64,000 bases of DNA from Streptomyces thermolilacinus SPC6 (GCF_000478605.2 NZ_ASHX02000001.1:3263895-3327894); one strand, 5' to 3'; shown: positions 1 through 9,528, counted from the stretch's first letter. Numbers and translations: made by a program. The notes: generated by a model not told the origin, from the letters alone.

Positions 1-1389
1 CGGGGCGACGACGACGCTGCGCCCGGTGCCCGGTCGCTCGTGGGTGACGGCGAGGGTGTGCGCGAGGAACTTCTGGACCGCGGCCGTGGACTCGCCCGCC
101 CGGGTCATGTCGCCCTCGAAGGCCGTGGACAGCACCGCGTCCGACACGACGGCCGTGGTCCCGCCGCCGATCGGCCGTGCCGCGTTCGGCGTGTACGACA
201 GGCGCTCCCGCATGCTGTCGCTGCGGGTGATCACCTTGTCCGCGCCGGCCGAGGTCGCCACATCGACGATCGACGGGTCCACGGCCCCGTTCGCGGGCCA
301 GGCGTACTCGACGGACGGCTTCACGTGGAGGATCGTCTCCACCGTCGACTCGGCCAGCTCCGTCGCGGGCCGCAGATGGCTCAGGGAGCGGGAGACGCGC
401 TTGCCCCGGTGGGCGAGCGACGCCAGGTCGGGGTCCCCGTACGGCAGCGCGACCACCTTGTCGCCCTGCACCGCCTTGTCCAGGGCGTTGAGCCACTGCT
501 TCGCGACCGCCTGGTTCCTCCCGGGGAGCGTGGTGTCCCCGCTCATGACCTGGTAGTTGCCGCTCATCGCCTCGACGGTGGCCAGCAGGTCCGGGTCGAT
601 GACCCAGGTCACGGGCAGCTCGGCGCCGAGCGTGACCATCCGCTCCAGCCGGCCGCCGGGCGACAGCTCGGCCGCGAGGGCCTCGCTCTCGAACACCGGC
701 GTCTGCTGGTCGTCGGAGCCCGTCTGGGCCGACAGGTGCGCGGAGGAGATCAGCGGCCACAGGACGGTCAGCTGCGTCTTGCTCTTCGGCGCGGCAGGCT
801 GCCAGGGCAGGAACGTCCGGTCGATGCCCAGTACCTGGTCGTACGGCTCGCCAGGGGTGCGCCCGGACAGGGACACGCCCAGTTCGTACACCCCGGCGTC
901 GTCCACGCCCAGCTTGTCCACCGGCACGGCGAGGGTGAACTCACGGGTGGCGCCGGAGGGGATCTCCGGGACCTTCACGACGTACGCGCCGCCCAGCGGC
1001 TCGCCGTCCCGGCTCTCGGAGAAGCCGGTGCGCCGGGCGGCGTCCTCGATGGCGCCCCGGCTGGAGAGCCGGTCGCCGAGGCGCACGTCGACCTGCGCCT
1101 GGCTCACCGTCTCCCTGCCCTTGTTGGTCACCGTGCCGCTCAGCGTGAGGGTGTCCCCCTTGACCGGGGCGCTCGGCGCGAGTGTGTCCAGCGACACAGC
1201 GACGGTACGGGACCCGGTCGCCGCCGCGGCCACGGACGCGACCGGCGTCATCGCGGTGGCGGAGGGGGCCGCGGGCAGGTGGACCAGCCCGGCGAGGAGG
1301 GGCACTGCGGCGACGGCTGCGGCGGCCCGCCGCAGCCAGCGGCGGGCAGGAGAGGGATCGATGCCCTGGAAGTCTGCCGCCTCGGCCAC
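1..1389 (-). CDS. DUF6049 family secreted/membrane protein, 3' end outside window
   Basis: 463 codons are visible, reading from a GTG start off the left edge of the window. A purine-rich GAGGGACGG lies about ten bases before the GTG. The N-terminus has a twin-Arg-rich stretch followed by a hydrophobic segment (residues about 15-45), which looks like a signal peptide or anchor. The rest resembles the actinobacterial DUF6049 family found between murJ and cca in streptomycetes. Its role is unknown; an envelope or cell-wall job is inferred only from the murJ neighbourhood. It is divergent from cca. An upstream ATG at 1451 is in another frame and was rejected. Confidence 0.85.
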   Translation of the reverse strand, partial: MAEAADFQGIDPSPARRWLRRAAAAVAAVPLLAGLVHLPAAPSATAMTPVASVAAAATGSRTVAVSLDTLAPSAPVKGDTLTLSGTVTNKGRETVSQAQVDVRLGDRLSSRGAIEDAARRTGFSESRDGEPLGGAYVVKVPEIPSGATREFTLAVPVDKLGVDDAGVYELGVSLSGRTPGEPYDQVLGIDRTFLPWQPAAPKSKTQLTVLWPLISSAHLSAQTGSDDQQTPVFESEALAAELSPGGRLERMVTLGAELPVTWVIDPDLLATVEAMSGNYQVMSGDTTLPGRNQAVAKQWLNALDKAVQGDKVVALPYGDPDLASLAHRGKRVSRSLSHLRPATELAESTVETILHVKPSVEYAWPANGAVDPSIVDVATSAGADKVITRSDSMRERLSYTPNAARPIGGGTTAVVSDAVLSTAFEGDMTRAGESTAAVQKFLAHTLAVTHERPGTGRSVVVAP

Positions 1390-1558
1390 GCGCTCGTCCG
1401 TCCCTCGTCGTCTGGTGCCGTCGGTCCCTGCCGGTTCCCGCGTCCAGGCATGGTAACGAGACGCGGCACGGTGAAGTGCCGTGGAGTGTTCCACGAGATC
1501 GTCCGGGGGGAGCGGGCGGGCACGGGAAATCGGGGAGGCCGCCCGTGGCCGGGACCCG

Positions 1559-1564
1559 TACCCT
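1559..1564 (+). promoter_or_regulatory. Leaderless promoter -10 of cca
   Basis: TACCCT fits the streptomycete TANNNT -10 consensus and ends eight bases before the GTG start of cca. No ribosome-binding site lies between them, so the transcript probably begins at or next to the start codon. The -35 region is not recognisable. Confidence 0.5.
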
Positions 1565-1572
1565 GTTCTGTT

Positions 1573-3015
1573 GTGCCGAACGCCAACGAAGACAACCCGA
1601 ATGCCCTGAGCCAGGTGCAGCGCCGAGCGGTCAGTGAGCTGCTGCGCGTGTCACCGGTCGCCGACGATCTCGCCCGCCGTTTCCAGGAGGCCGGGTTCCG
1701 CCTCGCCCTGGTCGGTGGTTCGGTACGGGACGCTCTGCTCGGCAGGCTCGGCAACGACCTCGACTTCACCACCGATGCCCGCCCCGAGGACGTACTGAAG
1801 ATCGTCCGGCCGTGGGCGGAGGCGGTCTGGGAGGTCGGGATCGCGTTCGGCACCGTGGGGGCCCAGAAGGAGGGCTACCAGATCGAGGTGACGACGTACC
1901 GCTCCGAGGCGTACGACCGCACCTCGCGCAAGCCCGAGGTGTCCTACGGCGACTCCATCGAGGAGGACCTCGTCCGCCGTGACTTCACCGTCAACGCGAT
2001 GGCCGTCGCGCTGCCGGAGAAGGAGTTCATCGACCCGCACGGCGGCCTGGAGGACCTCGCCGCCCGGGTGCTGCGCACGCCGGGTACCCCGGAGGCGTCC
2101 TTCTCCGACGATCCGCTGCGGATGATGCGCGCGGCCCGCTTCGCCGCCCAGCTGGACTTCGAGGTCGCCCCCGAGGTCGTCGCCGCGATGACGGAGATGG
2201 CCGAGCGGCTCGACATCGTCTCCGCCGAGCGGGTCCGGGACGAGCTGAACAAGCTGATCCTCTCCGCGCACCCCCGCAAGGGCCTGAGTCTGCTCGTGGA
2301 CACCGGTCTCGCCGACCGTGTGCTGCCCGAGCTTCCCGCGCTGCGCCTGGAGAGCGACGAGCACCATCGGCACAAGGACGTGTACGAGCACTCCCTGACC
2401 GTGCTGGAGCAGGCGGTCGACCTGGAGGAGGACGGCCCCGACCTCGTGCTGCGGCTCGCCGCGCTCCTCCACGACATCGGCAAGCCGCGCACGCGGCGCT
2501 TCGAGCCGGACGGCCGGGTCTCGTTCCACCACCACGAGGTGGTCGGCGCGAAGATGACCAAGAAGCGGCTGACCGCGCTGAAGTACTCCAACGACATGGT
2601 CAAGGACGTCTCGCGGCTCGTGGAGCTGCACCTGCGGTTCCACGGCTACGGCACGGGTGAGTGGACCGACTCCGCCGTCCGGCGCTACGTCCGCGACGCC
2701 GGTCCGCTGCTGACGCGGCTGCACAAGCTGACCCGCTCCGACTGCACCACCCGCAACAAGCGCAAGGCGGGCGCGCTGTCCCGCGCGTACGACGGTCTGG
2801 AGCAGCGCATCGCCCAGCTCCAGGAGCAGGAGGAGCTGGACGCCATCCGCCCGGATCTGGACGGCAACGAGATCCAGGAGGTCCTGGGCATCCGGCCCGG
2901 CCCGGCGGTGGGCCGCGCGTACAAGTTCCTGCTGGAGCTGCGGCTGGAGAACGGGCCGATGGGGCATGACGCCGCCGTCACCGCGCTCAAGGAGTGGTGG
3001 GCCACGCAGAGCTGA
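1573..3015 (+). CDS. cca: CCA tRNA nucleotidyltransferase
   Basis: 480 aa. It adds or repairs the 3'-CCA of tRNAs. The class II polymerase-beta head is clear: LVGGSVRD at about 47-53 and the catalytic DLDFT at 62-66, with RRDFTVNAMA near 135-143 and the DPLRMMRAARF motif after it. A C-terminal HD domain has HDIGKP near residue 300, as in the fused actinobacterial form. The GTG start was chosen because homologues begin at this PNANEDNP sequence; the same frame is open far upstream, but that stretch is antisense to the DUF6049 gene. It has no Shine-Dalgarno and is likely leaderless. It converges with the MFS gene across two parS sites. Confidence 0.95.
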   Translation: MPNANEDNPNALSQVQRRAVSELLRVSPVADDLARRFQEAGFRLALVGGSVRDALLGRLGNDLDFTTDARPEDVLKIVRPWAEAVWEVGIAFGTVGAQKEGYQIEVTTYRSEAYDRTSRKPEVSYGDSIEEDLVRRDFTVNAMAVALPEKEFIDPHGGLEDLAARVLRTPGTPEASFSDDPLRMMRAARFAAQLDFEVAPEVVAAMTEMAERLDIVSAERVRDELNKLILSAHPRKGLSLLVDTGLADRVLPELPALRLESDEHHRHKDVYEHSLTVLEQAVDLEEDGPDLVLRLAALLHDIGKPRTRRFEPDGRVSFHHHEVVGAKMTKKRLTALKYSNDMVKDVSRLVELHLRFHGYGTGEWTDSAVRRYVRDAGPLLTRLHKLTRSDCTTRNKRKAGALSRAYDGLEQRIAQLQEQEELDAIRPDLDGNEIQEVLGIRPGPAVGRAYKFLLELRLENGPMGHDAAVTALKEWWATQS

Positions 3016-3030
3016 GCCCCGGGCCGTCGT

Positions 3031-3044
3031 GTTTCACGTGAAAC
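3031..3044. other. parS centromere site (exact)
   Basis: The 14-bp palindrome GTTTCACGTGAAAC is the streptomycete ParB-binding site. Flanking bases extend the symmetry to 24 bp (3026-3049). It lies in the convergent cca/MFS gap, 31 bp from the next copy. Confidence 0.93.
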
Positions 3045-3066
3045 ACGACCGCGGCAGCCGGTGAGG

Positions 3067-3098
3067 AGGGGCGGTGTTTCACGTGAAACACCGCCCCT
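3067..3098. terminator. 32-bp perfect palindrome with parS at its core
   Basis: An exact parS (3076-3089) is the centre of a 32-bp perfect inverted repeat whose arms read AGGGGCGGTG and its complement. The DNA is therefore a ParB site. If transcribed, the RNA could fold into a GC-rich hairpin serving as a two-way terminator for the convergent cca and MFS genes. Both readings are inferred from sequence symmetry. Confidence 0.75.
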
Positions 3099-3101
3099 TC
3101 G

Positions 3102-4358
3102 TCATGCCCGCCGCCAGCGTGCGAGCGCGGCCGCGGAGAGCGCGTAGAGGCCCGCGATCACGAGGATCAGCAGAGGCGAGCGGCCGTCCGGCGGGAGCAT
3201 CAGCGCGGCCACTCCGGCGGCGGCGACGAAGGCGACGTTGAAGAGCATGTCGTAGAGGGCGAAGATCCGGCCGCGATAGGTGTCATCGACCGTCGTCTGC
3301 ACGACCGTGTCGGTGGCGATCTTGGTCGCCTGGGTGGTGAAGCCCAGGACGAACGCTGCGATCATCGTGGTCGCCGGGGCGAAAGGCAGGCCCAGGGCGG
3401 GTTCCAGCACGGCTGCCGCACCGGCGCACACGGCCATCCAGCCACCCGTGCCCAGCCGGGCGGCCGCCCACGGGGTGACCACGGCGGCGGTGAAGAACCC
3501 AGCGGCGGAGACCGCGACCGCGAGCCCCAGCAGGGCCAGCCCTTCGGACTCGGCTGACGTCCACGCGTACCGGCTGAGCATCAGCACCATCACGGTCAGC
3601 GCCCCGTAGCAGAAACGGGCCAGTGTCATCGCGGCAAGCGCCCGGGCGGCGGGGCGCCGTCGCGCCAGATGGCGCAGGCCGCTCCACAGTCCCCGCGCGG
3701 TCGAGGCGAGCGCCGCGCCGAGCCGCGGCACGGTCACGTCCGGGTCGGGGCCGAGCAGCTCGCGGCCCATGCGCAGGGAGGCGAACGCCGACGCGAGGTA
3801 GAGCGCCGCGCCCAGCAGGACCACGGCGGCGTCGGAGTCGGCGGCCACCAGCCGCACCAGGAACGCCAGTCCGCCGCCGGCGGCCGCGGCGAGGGTACCG
3901 GCGGTGGGGGACAGCGAGTTGGCGATCACCAGCCGGTCGGCGTCCACCACGCGCGGGAGGGCGGCCGAGAGGCCCGCCAGGACGAAGCGGTTGACGGCCG
4001 TCACGGACAGGGCGGAGGTGTAGAAGAGCCAGTCCGGCACCGAGGCGAGGATCAGGAGCGCCGTGCCCGCCGCGAGGCCCGCCCGCAGCAGGTTGCCGTA
4101 CAGCAGGACCTGACGGCGGCGCCACCGGTCGAGCAGCACTCCGGCGAACGGGCCGACGAGGGAGTACGGGAGCAGGAGCACCGCCATGGCGGAGGCGATC
4201 GCGGCGGGGGTCGCCTGCCGCTCCGGTGAGAACACGACGTACGCGGCGAGCGCCACCTGGTACACGCCGTCGGCGCCCTGGGAGAGGAGTCGTACGGCGA
4301 GGAGGCGGCGGAAGTTCTTCAGGCGCAGGAGTACGCGCAGATCCCGTACGACAGGCAT
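3102..4358 (-). CDS. MFS transporter
   Basis: 418 aa, about twelve hydrophobic segments. The N-terminal half carries a GVLLDRWRRRQVLL loop, matching the conserved Asp-Arg-x-x-Arg-Arg loop of the major facilitator superfamily between helices 2 and 3. The C-terminal half has a second basic loop (DDTYRGRIFALYD). It is related to drug/multidrug exporters of the EntS/MFS_3 type; the substrate is unknown. The ATG at 4358 precedes the typical MPVVRDLRVLLRLKNFRRLL cytoplasmic start; the longer frame upstream runs through the ino1 terminator and was rejected. It is separated from ino1 by a strong hairpin, so probably has its own transcription. Confidence 0.88.
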   Translation of the reverse strand: MPVVRDLRVLLRLKNFRRLLAVRLLSQGADGVYQVALAAYVVFSPERQATPAAIASAMAVLLLPYSLVGPFAGVLLDRWRRRQVLLYGNLLRAGLAAGTALLILASVPDWLFYTSALSVTAVNRFVLAGLSAALPRVVDADRLVIANSLSPTAGTLAAAAGGGLAFLVRLVAADSDAAVVLLGAALYLASAFASLRMGRELLGPDPDVTVPRLGAALASTARGLWSGLRHLARRRPAARALAAMTLARFCYGALTVMVLMLSRYAWTSAESEGLALLGLAVAVSAAGFFTAAVVTPWAAARLGTGGWMAVCAGAAAVLEPALGLPFAPATTMIAAFVLGFTTQATKIATDTVVQTTVDDTYRGRIFALYDMLFNVAFVAAAGVAALMLPPDGRSPLLILVIAGLYALSAAALARWRRA

Positions 4359-4380
4359 GGCAGCAAGCCTCACACACGGG

Positions 4381-4413
4381 TGAGGCCCCCGGGCATACGC
4401 CACGGGGGCCTCA
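4381..4413 (-). terminator. Terminator after ino1
   Basis: An 11-bp perfect stem (TGAGGCCCCCG and its complement, 4381-4391/4403-4413) with an 11-base loop follows the ino1 stop on the minus strand. There is no U-tract, as is usual in Streptomyces. Confidence 0.75.
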
Positions 4414-4468
4414 ACGCCGGGAGGCGGGGCCTCCCTTGGGCGGGTGTCACCACCCTCCCGGGTGGGTC

Positions 4469-5551
4469 CTAGCGCTCGACCTCGCCCTTGATGAACTTCT
4501 CGACGTTCTCGCGGGCCTCGTCGTCGAAGTACTGGACCGGCGGGGACTTCATGAAGTACGAGGACGCGGAGAGGATCGGACCGCCGATGCCGCGGTCCTT
4601 GGCGATCTTCGCGGCGCGCAGGGCGTCGATGATGACACCCGCCGAGTTCGGGGAGTCCCACACCTCGAGCTTGTACTCCAGGCTCAGCGGGACGTCACCG
4701 AAGGCGCGGCCCTCGAGGCGGACGTACGCCCACTTCCGGTCGTCGAGCCAGGCCACGTAGTCGGACGGGCCGATGTGGACGTTGCGCTCGCCCATGTCCC
4801 GGTCGGGGATCTGGGAGGTGACGGCCTGCGTCTTGGAGATCTTCTTGGACTCCAGGCGGTCACGCTCGAGCATGTTCTTGAAGTCCATGTTGCCACCGAC
4901 GTTCAGCTGCATCGTGCGGTCCAGGACGACGCCCCGGTCCTCGAACAGCTTCGCCATGACGCGGTGCGTGATGGTGGCGCCGACCTGCGACTTGATGTCG
5001 TCGCCGACGATCGGCACACCGGCCTCGGTGAACTTGTCGGCCCACTCCTTGGTGCCCGCGATGAACACCGGGAGGGCGTTGACGAAGGCGACCTTGGCGT
5101 CGATGGCGCACTGCGCGTAGAACTTCGCGGCGTCCTCGGAACCCACCGGCAGGTAGCAGACGAGGACGTCGACCTGCTGGTCCTTGAGGACCTGGACGAC
5201 GTCGACCGGCTCCGCGTCGGACTCCTCGATGGTCTCGCGGTAGTACTTGCCGAGACCGTCCAGGGTGTGGCCGCGCTGGACCGTCACACCGGTGGTCGGC
5301 ACGTCGCAGATCTTGATGGTGTTGTTCTCGCTGGCGCCGATGGCGTCGGCGAGGTCCAGGCCCACCTTCTTCGCGTCAACGTCGAAGGCCGCGACGAACT
5401 CGACGTCCCGCACGTGGTAGTCGCCGAACTGGACGTGCATCAGCCCCGGCACCTTGCCCGCCGGGTCGGCGTCCTTGTAGTACTCGACGCCCTGCACCAG
5501 CGAGGCGGCGCAGTTGCCCACGCCGACGATGGCTACGCGAACCGAACCCAT
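4469..5551 (-). CDS. ino1: Inositol-3-phosphate (myo-inositol-1-phosphate) synthase
   Basis: 360 aa. It is an NAD-dependent isomerase converting glucose-6-phosphate to inositol phosphate, feeding mycothiol and phosphatidylinositol in actinomycetes. The Rossmann start [16 protein letters not shown] is at residues 5-20, and the signature [16 protein letters not shown] lies mid-protein. Length matches the short actinobacterial class. ATG 5551 has AGGGAG nine bases upstream; a longer frame reading through the padR-ino1 hairpin was rejected. It lies 50 bp downstream of the PadR gene on the same strand with a hairpin between, suggesting partial co-transcription or attenuation. Confidence 0.95.
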   Translation of the reverse strand: MGSVRVAIVGVGNCAASLVQGVEYYKDADPAGKVPGLMHVQFGDYHVRDVEFVAAFDVDAKKVGLDLADAIGASENNTIKICDVPTTGVTVQRGHTLDGLGKYYRETIEESDAEPVDVVQVLKDQQVDVLVCYLPVGSEDAAKFYAQCAIDAKVAFVNALPVFIAGTKEWADKFTEAGVPIVGDDIKSQVGATITHRVMAKLFEDRGVVLDRTMQLNVGGNMDFKNMLERDRLESKKISKTQAVTSQIPDRDMGERNVHIGPSDYVAWLDDRKWAYVRLEGRAFGDVPLSLEYKLEVWDSPNSAGVIIDALRAAKIAKDRGIGGPILSASSYFMKSPPVQYFDDEARENVEKFIKGEVER

Positions 5552-5578
5552 TCCGGTTGCTCCCTGTTTGTTCTCGAC

Positions 5579-5603
5579 GAACCCCTGCGGTGCGCAGGGG
5601 TTC
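5579..5603 (-). terminator. Hairpin between padR and ino1
   Basis: A 10-bp perfect stem (GAACCCCTGC and its complement) with a five-base loop overlaps the padR stop codon and sits about 28 bases before the ino1 start. It could terminate padR or attenuate read-through into ino1. Confidence 0.6.
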
Positions 5604-6291
5604 ACTTGGTGGTGTCGTCGGACGGGTCCGGCCGGGTACTGCCCCCGTGCCGGGGCAGGCCGCCCGGTTCTCCAGATGTCTGGTCCTGCTCCGCGCGGTC
5701 CGCCGCCTCCGGACCGGACCGCCGTTGGTCCCGGCCCGCCCGCTCGCTCTCGATGAGCTCGTTCAGCCAGCGCACCTCGCGCTCCACGGACTCCATGCCG
5801 TGCCGCTGGAGTTCGAGCGTGTAGTCGTCCAGACGCTCACGGGTGCGCGCCAGCGAGGCGCGCATCTTCTCCAGCCGCTCCTCGAGACGGCTGCGGCGCC
5901 CTTCCAGCACCCGCATCCGCACTTCCCGCTCCGTCTGCCCGAAGAAGGCGAAGCGGGCCGCGAAGCTCTCGTCCTCCCAGGAGTCCGGCCCCGTGTGGGA
6001 CAGGAGCTCCTCGAAGTGTTCCTTACCTTCGGCGGTCAACCGGTAGACGATCTTCGCGCGTCGTCCTGAGAGGGAGGCGGCGAGAGCGTCCTCGGGGGCG
6101 CTGCCCGGCTCCTCGATCAGCCAGCCGTTTGCGACGAGCGTCTTGAGGCAGGGGTAGAGGGTGCCGTAACTGAAGGCGCGGAAGATGCCCAGCGAGGTGT
6201 TGAGCCGCTTGCGCAGCTCGTATCCGTGCATCGGGGCTTCTCGGAGCAGACCGAGGACGGCGAACTCCAGGATGCCGGAGCGCCTGCTCAT
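5602..6291 (-). CDS. PadR family transcriptional regulator
   Basis: 229 aa. The N-terminal winged helix-turn-helix (residues 1-80) starts [22 protein letters not shown], the hallmark PadR opening, with a [11 protein letters not shown] recognition region. The C-terminal half is charged and helical (PadR_C dimer coiled coil). The tail after about 190 is low complexity. The start is supported by a strong GGAGGAGG. Its position directly upstream of ino1 suggests it controls inositol synthesis or itself; the palindrome at 6332-6350 is the likely operator. The effector is unknown. Confidence 0.9.
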   Translation of the reverse strand: MSRRSGILEFAVLGLLREAPMHGYELRKRLNTSLGIFRAFSYGTLYPCLKTLVANGWLIEEPGSAPEDALAASLSGRRAKIVYRLTAEGKEHFEELLSHTGPDSWEDESFAARFAFFGQTEREVRMRVLEGRRSRLEERLEKMRASLARTRERLDDYTLELQRHGMESVEREVRWLNELIESERAGRDQRRSGPEAADRAEQDQTSGEPGGLPRHGGSTRPDPSDDTTK

Positions 6292-6649
6292 CAGCCGCCT
6301 CCTCCTCCGTGTCGCTCGTTATGCCGCCCTGATGTATCGGCTCGATACATCCTGACGATAGAACGGCACCACTGCGCCGACAAGTAGGCCGATCGTGAAC
6401 GGCGTCACATCGGTAATTAGCCGTAGGCGAGTTGCCTGATTTGGGGGGAACTTCGCCGCTAGGGCGGTTTTGGCCGTGCGTAGTCTGTGCGGCATGCATA
6501 CCACCGGGAACCACGGGACGACGGGGGAACGTCATCGTCGTGGGTGCATGGCGGGCGGGCCCGGAGGGCTCGTCCGATCCATTTCGGGGGGACCGGAACT
6601 CAGCTGCCGCTTCCAGGCGTGAATCGCCTGCCCGAGGAGTAGTCGTTCG
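6292..6649. other. padR/PBP intergenic region
   Basis: 358 bp between divergent genes, less GC-rich than its surroundings. It holds the PadR-type palindrome near the padR end and the GAGGAG ribosome site of the PBP gene at the right. Short reading frames here (for example 6319-6504 minus) show no family resemblance or start signal. I see no convincing sigma-factor consensus. Confidence 0.6.
6332..6350. promoter_or_regulatory. Probable PadR operator
   Basis: The perfect inverted repeat ATGTATCG-N3-CGATACAT is 41 bp upstream of the padR start. PadR proteins commonly bind ATGT...ACAT palindromes overlapping their own promoter, so autoregulation is likely. Confidence 0.65.
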
Positions 6650-9418
6650 ATGAGCGAGCACCGTCGTAAACCGCCGCAGCCGCAGGGTGGCGGCCGCGCC
6701 GCGGCCCGGCGCGCTGCCCAGCAGCCTGGCCGCCGGTCGGCCCCGGCGCGGGATGTCAGTACAGGATCACCTTCCGACCCGTACGGCGAGGCGCGGCCCT
6801 ACGGCGGTCGCGCCGAGGCGCGGCGGGCGGCCCAGCGAGGGAGCCGGCGGCGCGGCGCCGAGGGCGCGGGTGGCGCCGGGGGCCACGGCGGTGGCCGCCG
6901 CGGCACCGGTGGCGGCGGCCGGGGCCCCGGTGGTCGCGGGCCCGGCGGTGGCGGCCCCGGCAAGAAGCGGCTGATCGACTACCCCCGTCACGACAAGTAC
7001 GGCTGGCGCCGCTGGGTGCCGTCCTGGAAGCTCGTGAGCGGGCTCTGCCTCTCCTTCATCGCGCTGACGATGGGCGGCGCGACGATCGCCTACGGAATGG
7101 TGGGGCTGCCGAACCCGGCCGAGGCGGCCACGGCGCAGAACAACGTCTACTACTGGGAAGACGGCTCGCAGATGGCCGCGACCGGTGGTGAGGTCAACCG
7201 GCAGATCATCGCCTACAGCGAGATCCCCCAGGCCATGCAGGACGCCGTGGTCTCCGCCGAGAACAAGACCTTCTGGACGGACTCCGGCATCGACCCGATG
7301 GGCATCGGCCGCGCCCTGTTCAACATGGCGACCGGTGGCCAGACCCAGGGCGGCTCGACCATCACCCAGCAGTACGTCAAGAACAACCGGCTCAACAACC
7401 AGTCGCAGACGCTGGACCGGAAGTTCAAGGAGCTGTTCATCTCCATCAAGGTCAACTCCGAGTTGTCCAAGAAGGAGATCATGCGGGGGTACCTGAACAC
7501 CTCGTACTTCGGGCGGGGCGCGTACGGCATCCAGGCCGCGGCGCGCACGTACTACGGCGTGGACGCCAAGGACCTCAACGTCCAGCAGTGTGCGTTTCTC
7601 GCCTCCCTGCTCAAGGGCTCCACGTACTACGACCCCGCCGGTGCTCGGGAGATCGACCCCAAGGCGACCCCGGAGGCCAACCTCAAGCGTGCGACCGACC
7701 GCTGGAACTGGATCCTCGACGAGATGGTGAAGGACGGGAGGCTGGACGCGGCCAAGCGGGCCACGCTCACGGACTTCCCGGACCCCGGGCCGCTGCAGAA
7801 GCAGGCGAAGCTGGGTGGGCAGATCGGCTACCTGGTCGACCTCGCCAAGGCGTACTTCATCAACAACAACGACCAGGGGATCACCGCCGAGGACCTGTCC
7901 AAGGGCGGTTACGAGATCAGGACGACCTTCGACAAGAAGAAGGTCGACGCCCTCGAGAAAACCATCAAGGACGTCTACGCCAAGCACATCGACCCGGCGA
8001 AGCGTCCCAAGACCGACACCCACGTCCAGTTCGGCGGGGCCTCCGTCGATCCGGCGACCGGCGCGATCGTCGCCATCTACGGCGGTCAGGACGCGACCAA
8101 GCACTTCACGAACAACGCCGACCAGACGGGTGCGCAGGTCGGTTCGACGTTCAAGCCGTTCGTGCTCGCCGCGGGCATGACCCACGGCGTGAGGGACCGG
8201 AACAAGGGTGAGGACCAGGGGCCTGAGAGCCGCACCATCATCGACCCCGACACGGCGATCTACAGCGGCAAGAACAAGCTGAAGATCCGCAACTACGACG
8301 GCACGATCTGGCGCGACGAGAACAACAAGGAGTGGCTCCAGGTCAACGACGACGACAAGGACTACCCGGACATCGACCTGCGCGAGGCGATGATCCACTC
8401 GGCGAACTCCCCGTTCGTGCAGCTCGGCATGGACATCGGCATCGAGCAGGTCCGGGACACGGCCATCAAGGCGGGCCTTTTGGAGAGCACCCTCGCCAAG
8501 GGCAACGTCCCGTCGTTCTCCATCGGCATCTCCGACCCGAGCGCCATCCGCATGGCCGCCGCCTACGGGACCTTCGCGTCCAACGGCGAGCAGCGGGACC
8601 CGTACTCGGTCACCGAGGTGAAGAAGAACGGCGTCGTCATCTACAAGCACGAGGACAAGGCCGAGCGCGCGTTCTCGACCGCCGTCAGCAGCAACATCAC
8701 CGACGTGCTCGTCGACGTCGTGGAGAAGGGCACCGGCAAGAAGGCCCGCCTCCCCGACCGCCCCGCCGCGGGCAAGACCGGTACCACGGACGGCAACAAG
8801 TCGGCCTGGTTCGTCGGGTACACCCCGCAGCTGGTGACGGCGATCGACATGTACCGCCTGGACGACAACGCCGCGAACAAGAACCGCAAGTTCGAGGAGA
8901 TGTTCGGCACGGGTGGCCGTGAGAAGGTCCACGGCTCGTCCTTCCCGTCCGAGATCTGGAAGGCGTACATGACCGAGGCCCACAAGGGGAAGCCGGTCAA
9001 GCAGTTCCCCGCCCCGGAGAAGCTGGACGCCGAGCCCGTGTACGGCGGCGGTGCGAAGAGCCCCGAGCCGACGCCGAGCGAGGAGCCGTCGCCGTCCGCG
9101 TCGCCGTCCACCTCCCCGTCGCCCTCGCCCAGCAAGTCCGAGGAAGAGGAGAAGCCGGGCAAGCCGGACAAGTCCTGCAGCCCGTTCGACTGGGATTGCG
9201 AGACCGCCTCGGGCGGCACCGCCGACGGTGGTACGACGGACGGCACCGACAGCGGAGGCACGACCACCGGCGGCGACGGCGGCCTCACCGAGGGCGGTAC
9301 CACGACGGGCGGCGAGACCAGTCCGTCGCCGGAGACCGGAGGGAACGGCAACAGCGGTAACGGTGGAGGCGGAGGCGACAGCGGCGCAAGCGGCTGGTGG
9401 GGCGGCACGAACGGCTAG
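6650..9418 (+). CDS. Bifunctional class A penicillin-binding protein (transglycosylase/transpeptidase)
   Basis: 922 aa. It polymerises and cross-links peptidoglycan outside the membrane. A Gly/Arg-rich cytoplasmic tail (1-115) leads to one transmembrane helix (about 125-150). The GT51 domain follows, with AENKTFW near 203 (the usual Glu-Asp is Glu-Asn here), GGSTITQQYVKN near 233 and KKEIMRGYLNTSYFGRGAYG. The transpeptidase domain has the catalytic Ser of STFK near 498, SAN near 584 and KTGTT near 707. The C-terminus is Pro/Ser- then Gly/Thr-rich (from about 800), typical of streptomycete PBPs. The next gene rightward is a GT87 transferase, then an Alr-fold protein and FemX, forming an envelope block. 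Confidence 0.95.
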   Translation: MSEHRRKPPQPQGGGRAAARRAAQQPGRRSAPARDVSTGSPSDPYGEARPYGGRAEARRAAQRGSRRRGAEGAGGAGGHGGGRRGTGGGGRGPGGRGPGGGGPGKKRLIDYPRHDKYGWRRWVPSWKLVSGLCLSFIALTMGGATIAYGMVGLPNPAEAATAQNNVYYWEDGSQMAATGGEVNRQIIAYSEIPQAMQDAVVSAENKTFWTDSGIDPMGIGRALFNMATGGQTQGGSTITQQYVKNNRLNNQSQTLDRKFKELFISIKVNSELSKKEIMRGYLNTSYFGRGAYGIQAAARTYYGVDAKDLNVQQCAFLASLLKGSTYYDPAGAREIDPKATPEANLKRATDRWNWILDEMVKDGRLDAAKRATLTDFPDPGPLQKQAKLGGQIGYLVDLAKAYFINNNDQGITAEDLSKGGYEIRTTFDKKKVDALEKTIKDVYAKHIDPAKRPKTDTHVQFGGASVDPATGAIVAIYGGQDATKHFTNNADQTGAQVGSTFKPFVLAAGMTHGVRDRNKGEDQGPESRTIIDPDTAIYSGKNKLKIRNYDGTIWRDENNKEWLQVNDDDKDYPDIDLREAMIHSANSPFVQLGMDIGIEQVRDTAIKAGLLESTLAKGNVPSFSIGISDPSAIRMAAAYGTFASNGEQRDPYSVTEVKKNGVVIYKHEDKAERAFSTAVSSNITDVLVDVVEKGTGKKARLPDRPAAGKTGTTDGNKSAWFVGYTPQLVTAIDMYRLDDNAANKNRKFEEMFGTGGREKVHGSSFPSEIWKAYMTEAHKGKPVKQFPAPEKLDAEPVYGGGAKSPEPTPSEEPSPSASPSTSPSPSPSKSEEEEKPGKPDKSCSPFDWDCETASGGTADGGTTDGTDSGGTTTGGDGGLTEGGTTTGGETSPSPETGGNGNSGNGGGGGDSGASGWWGGTNG

Positions 9419-9453
9419 CGCCGCACGTCCGCCCGCGGGGCCCCGACCGTGAT

Positions 9454-9512
9454 GAGGGCCGTCGCACCCCGTACGCGCACCACGCGCGCGTACACCGGGT
9501 GCGGCGGCCCTC
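9454..9512 (+). terminator. Long hairpin after the PBP gene
   Basis: A 16-bp stem (GAGGGCCGTCGCACCC against GGGTGCGGCGGCCCTC, one G-U) encloses a second inverted repeat, GTACGCGC/GCGCGTAC. It lies 35 bases after the stop codon. Confidence 0.65.
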
Positions 9513-9528
9513 GCCGCTCTCCCGGCAC

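Noticed and set aside
40..1572. Open plus-strand frame continuous with cca, and two other plus frames opposite DUF6049
   Set aside because: They are antisense to a clear minus-strand protein with a signal peptide; the cca family starts at 1573.
6430..6640. SigE-type promoter before the PBP gene
   Set aside because: GGAAC motifs occur, but no correctly spaced TCT/GTC -10 element follows.
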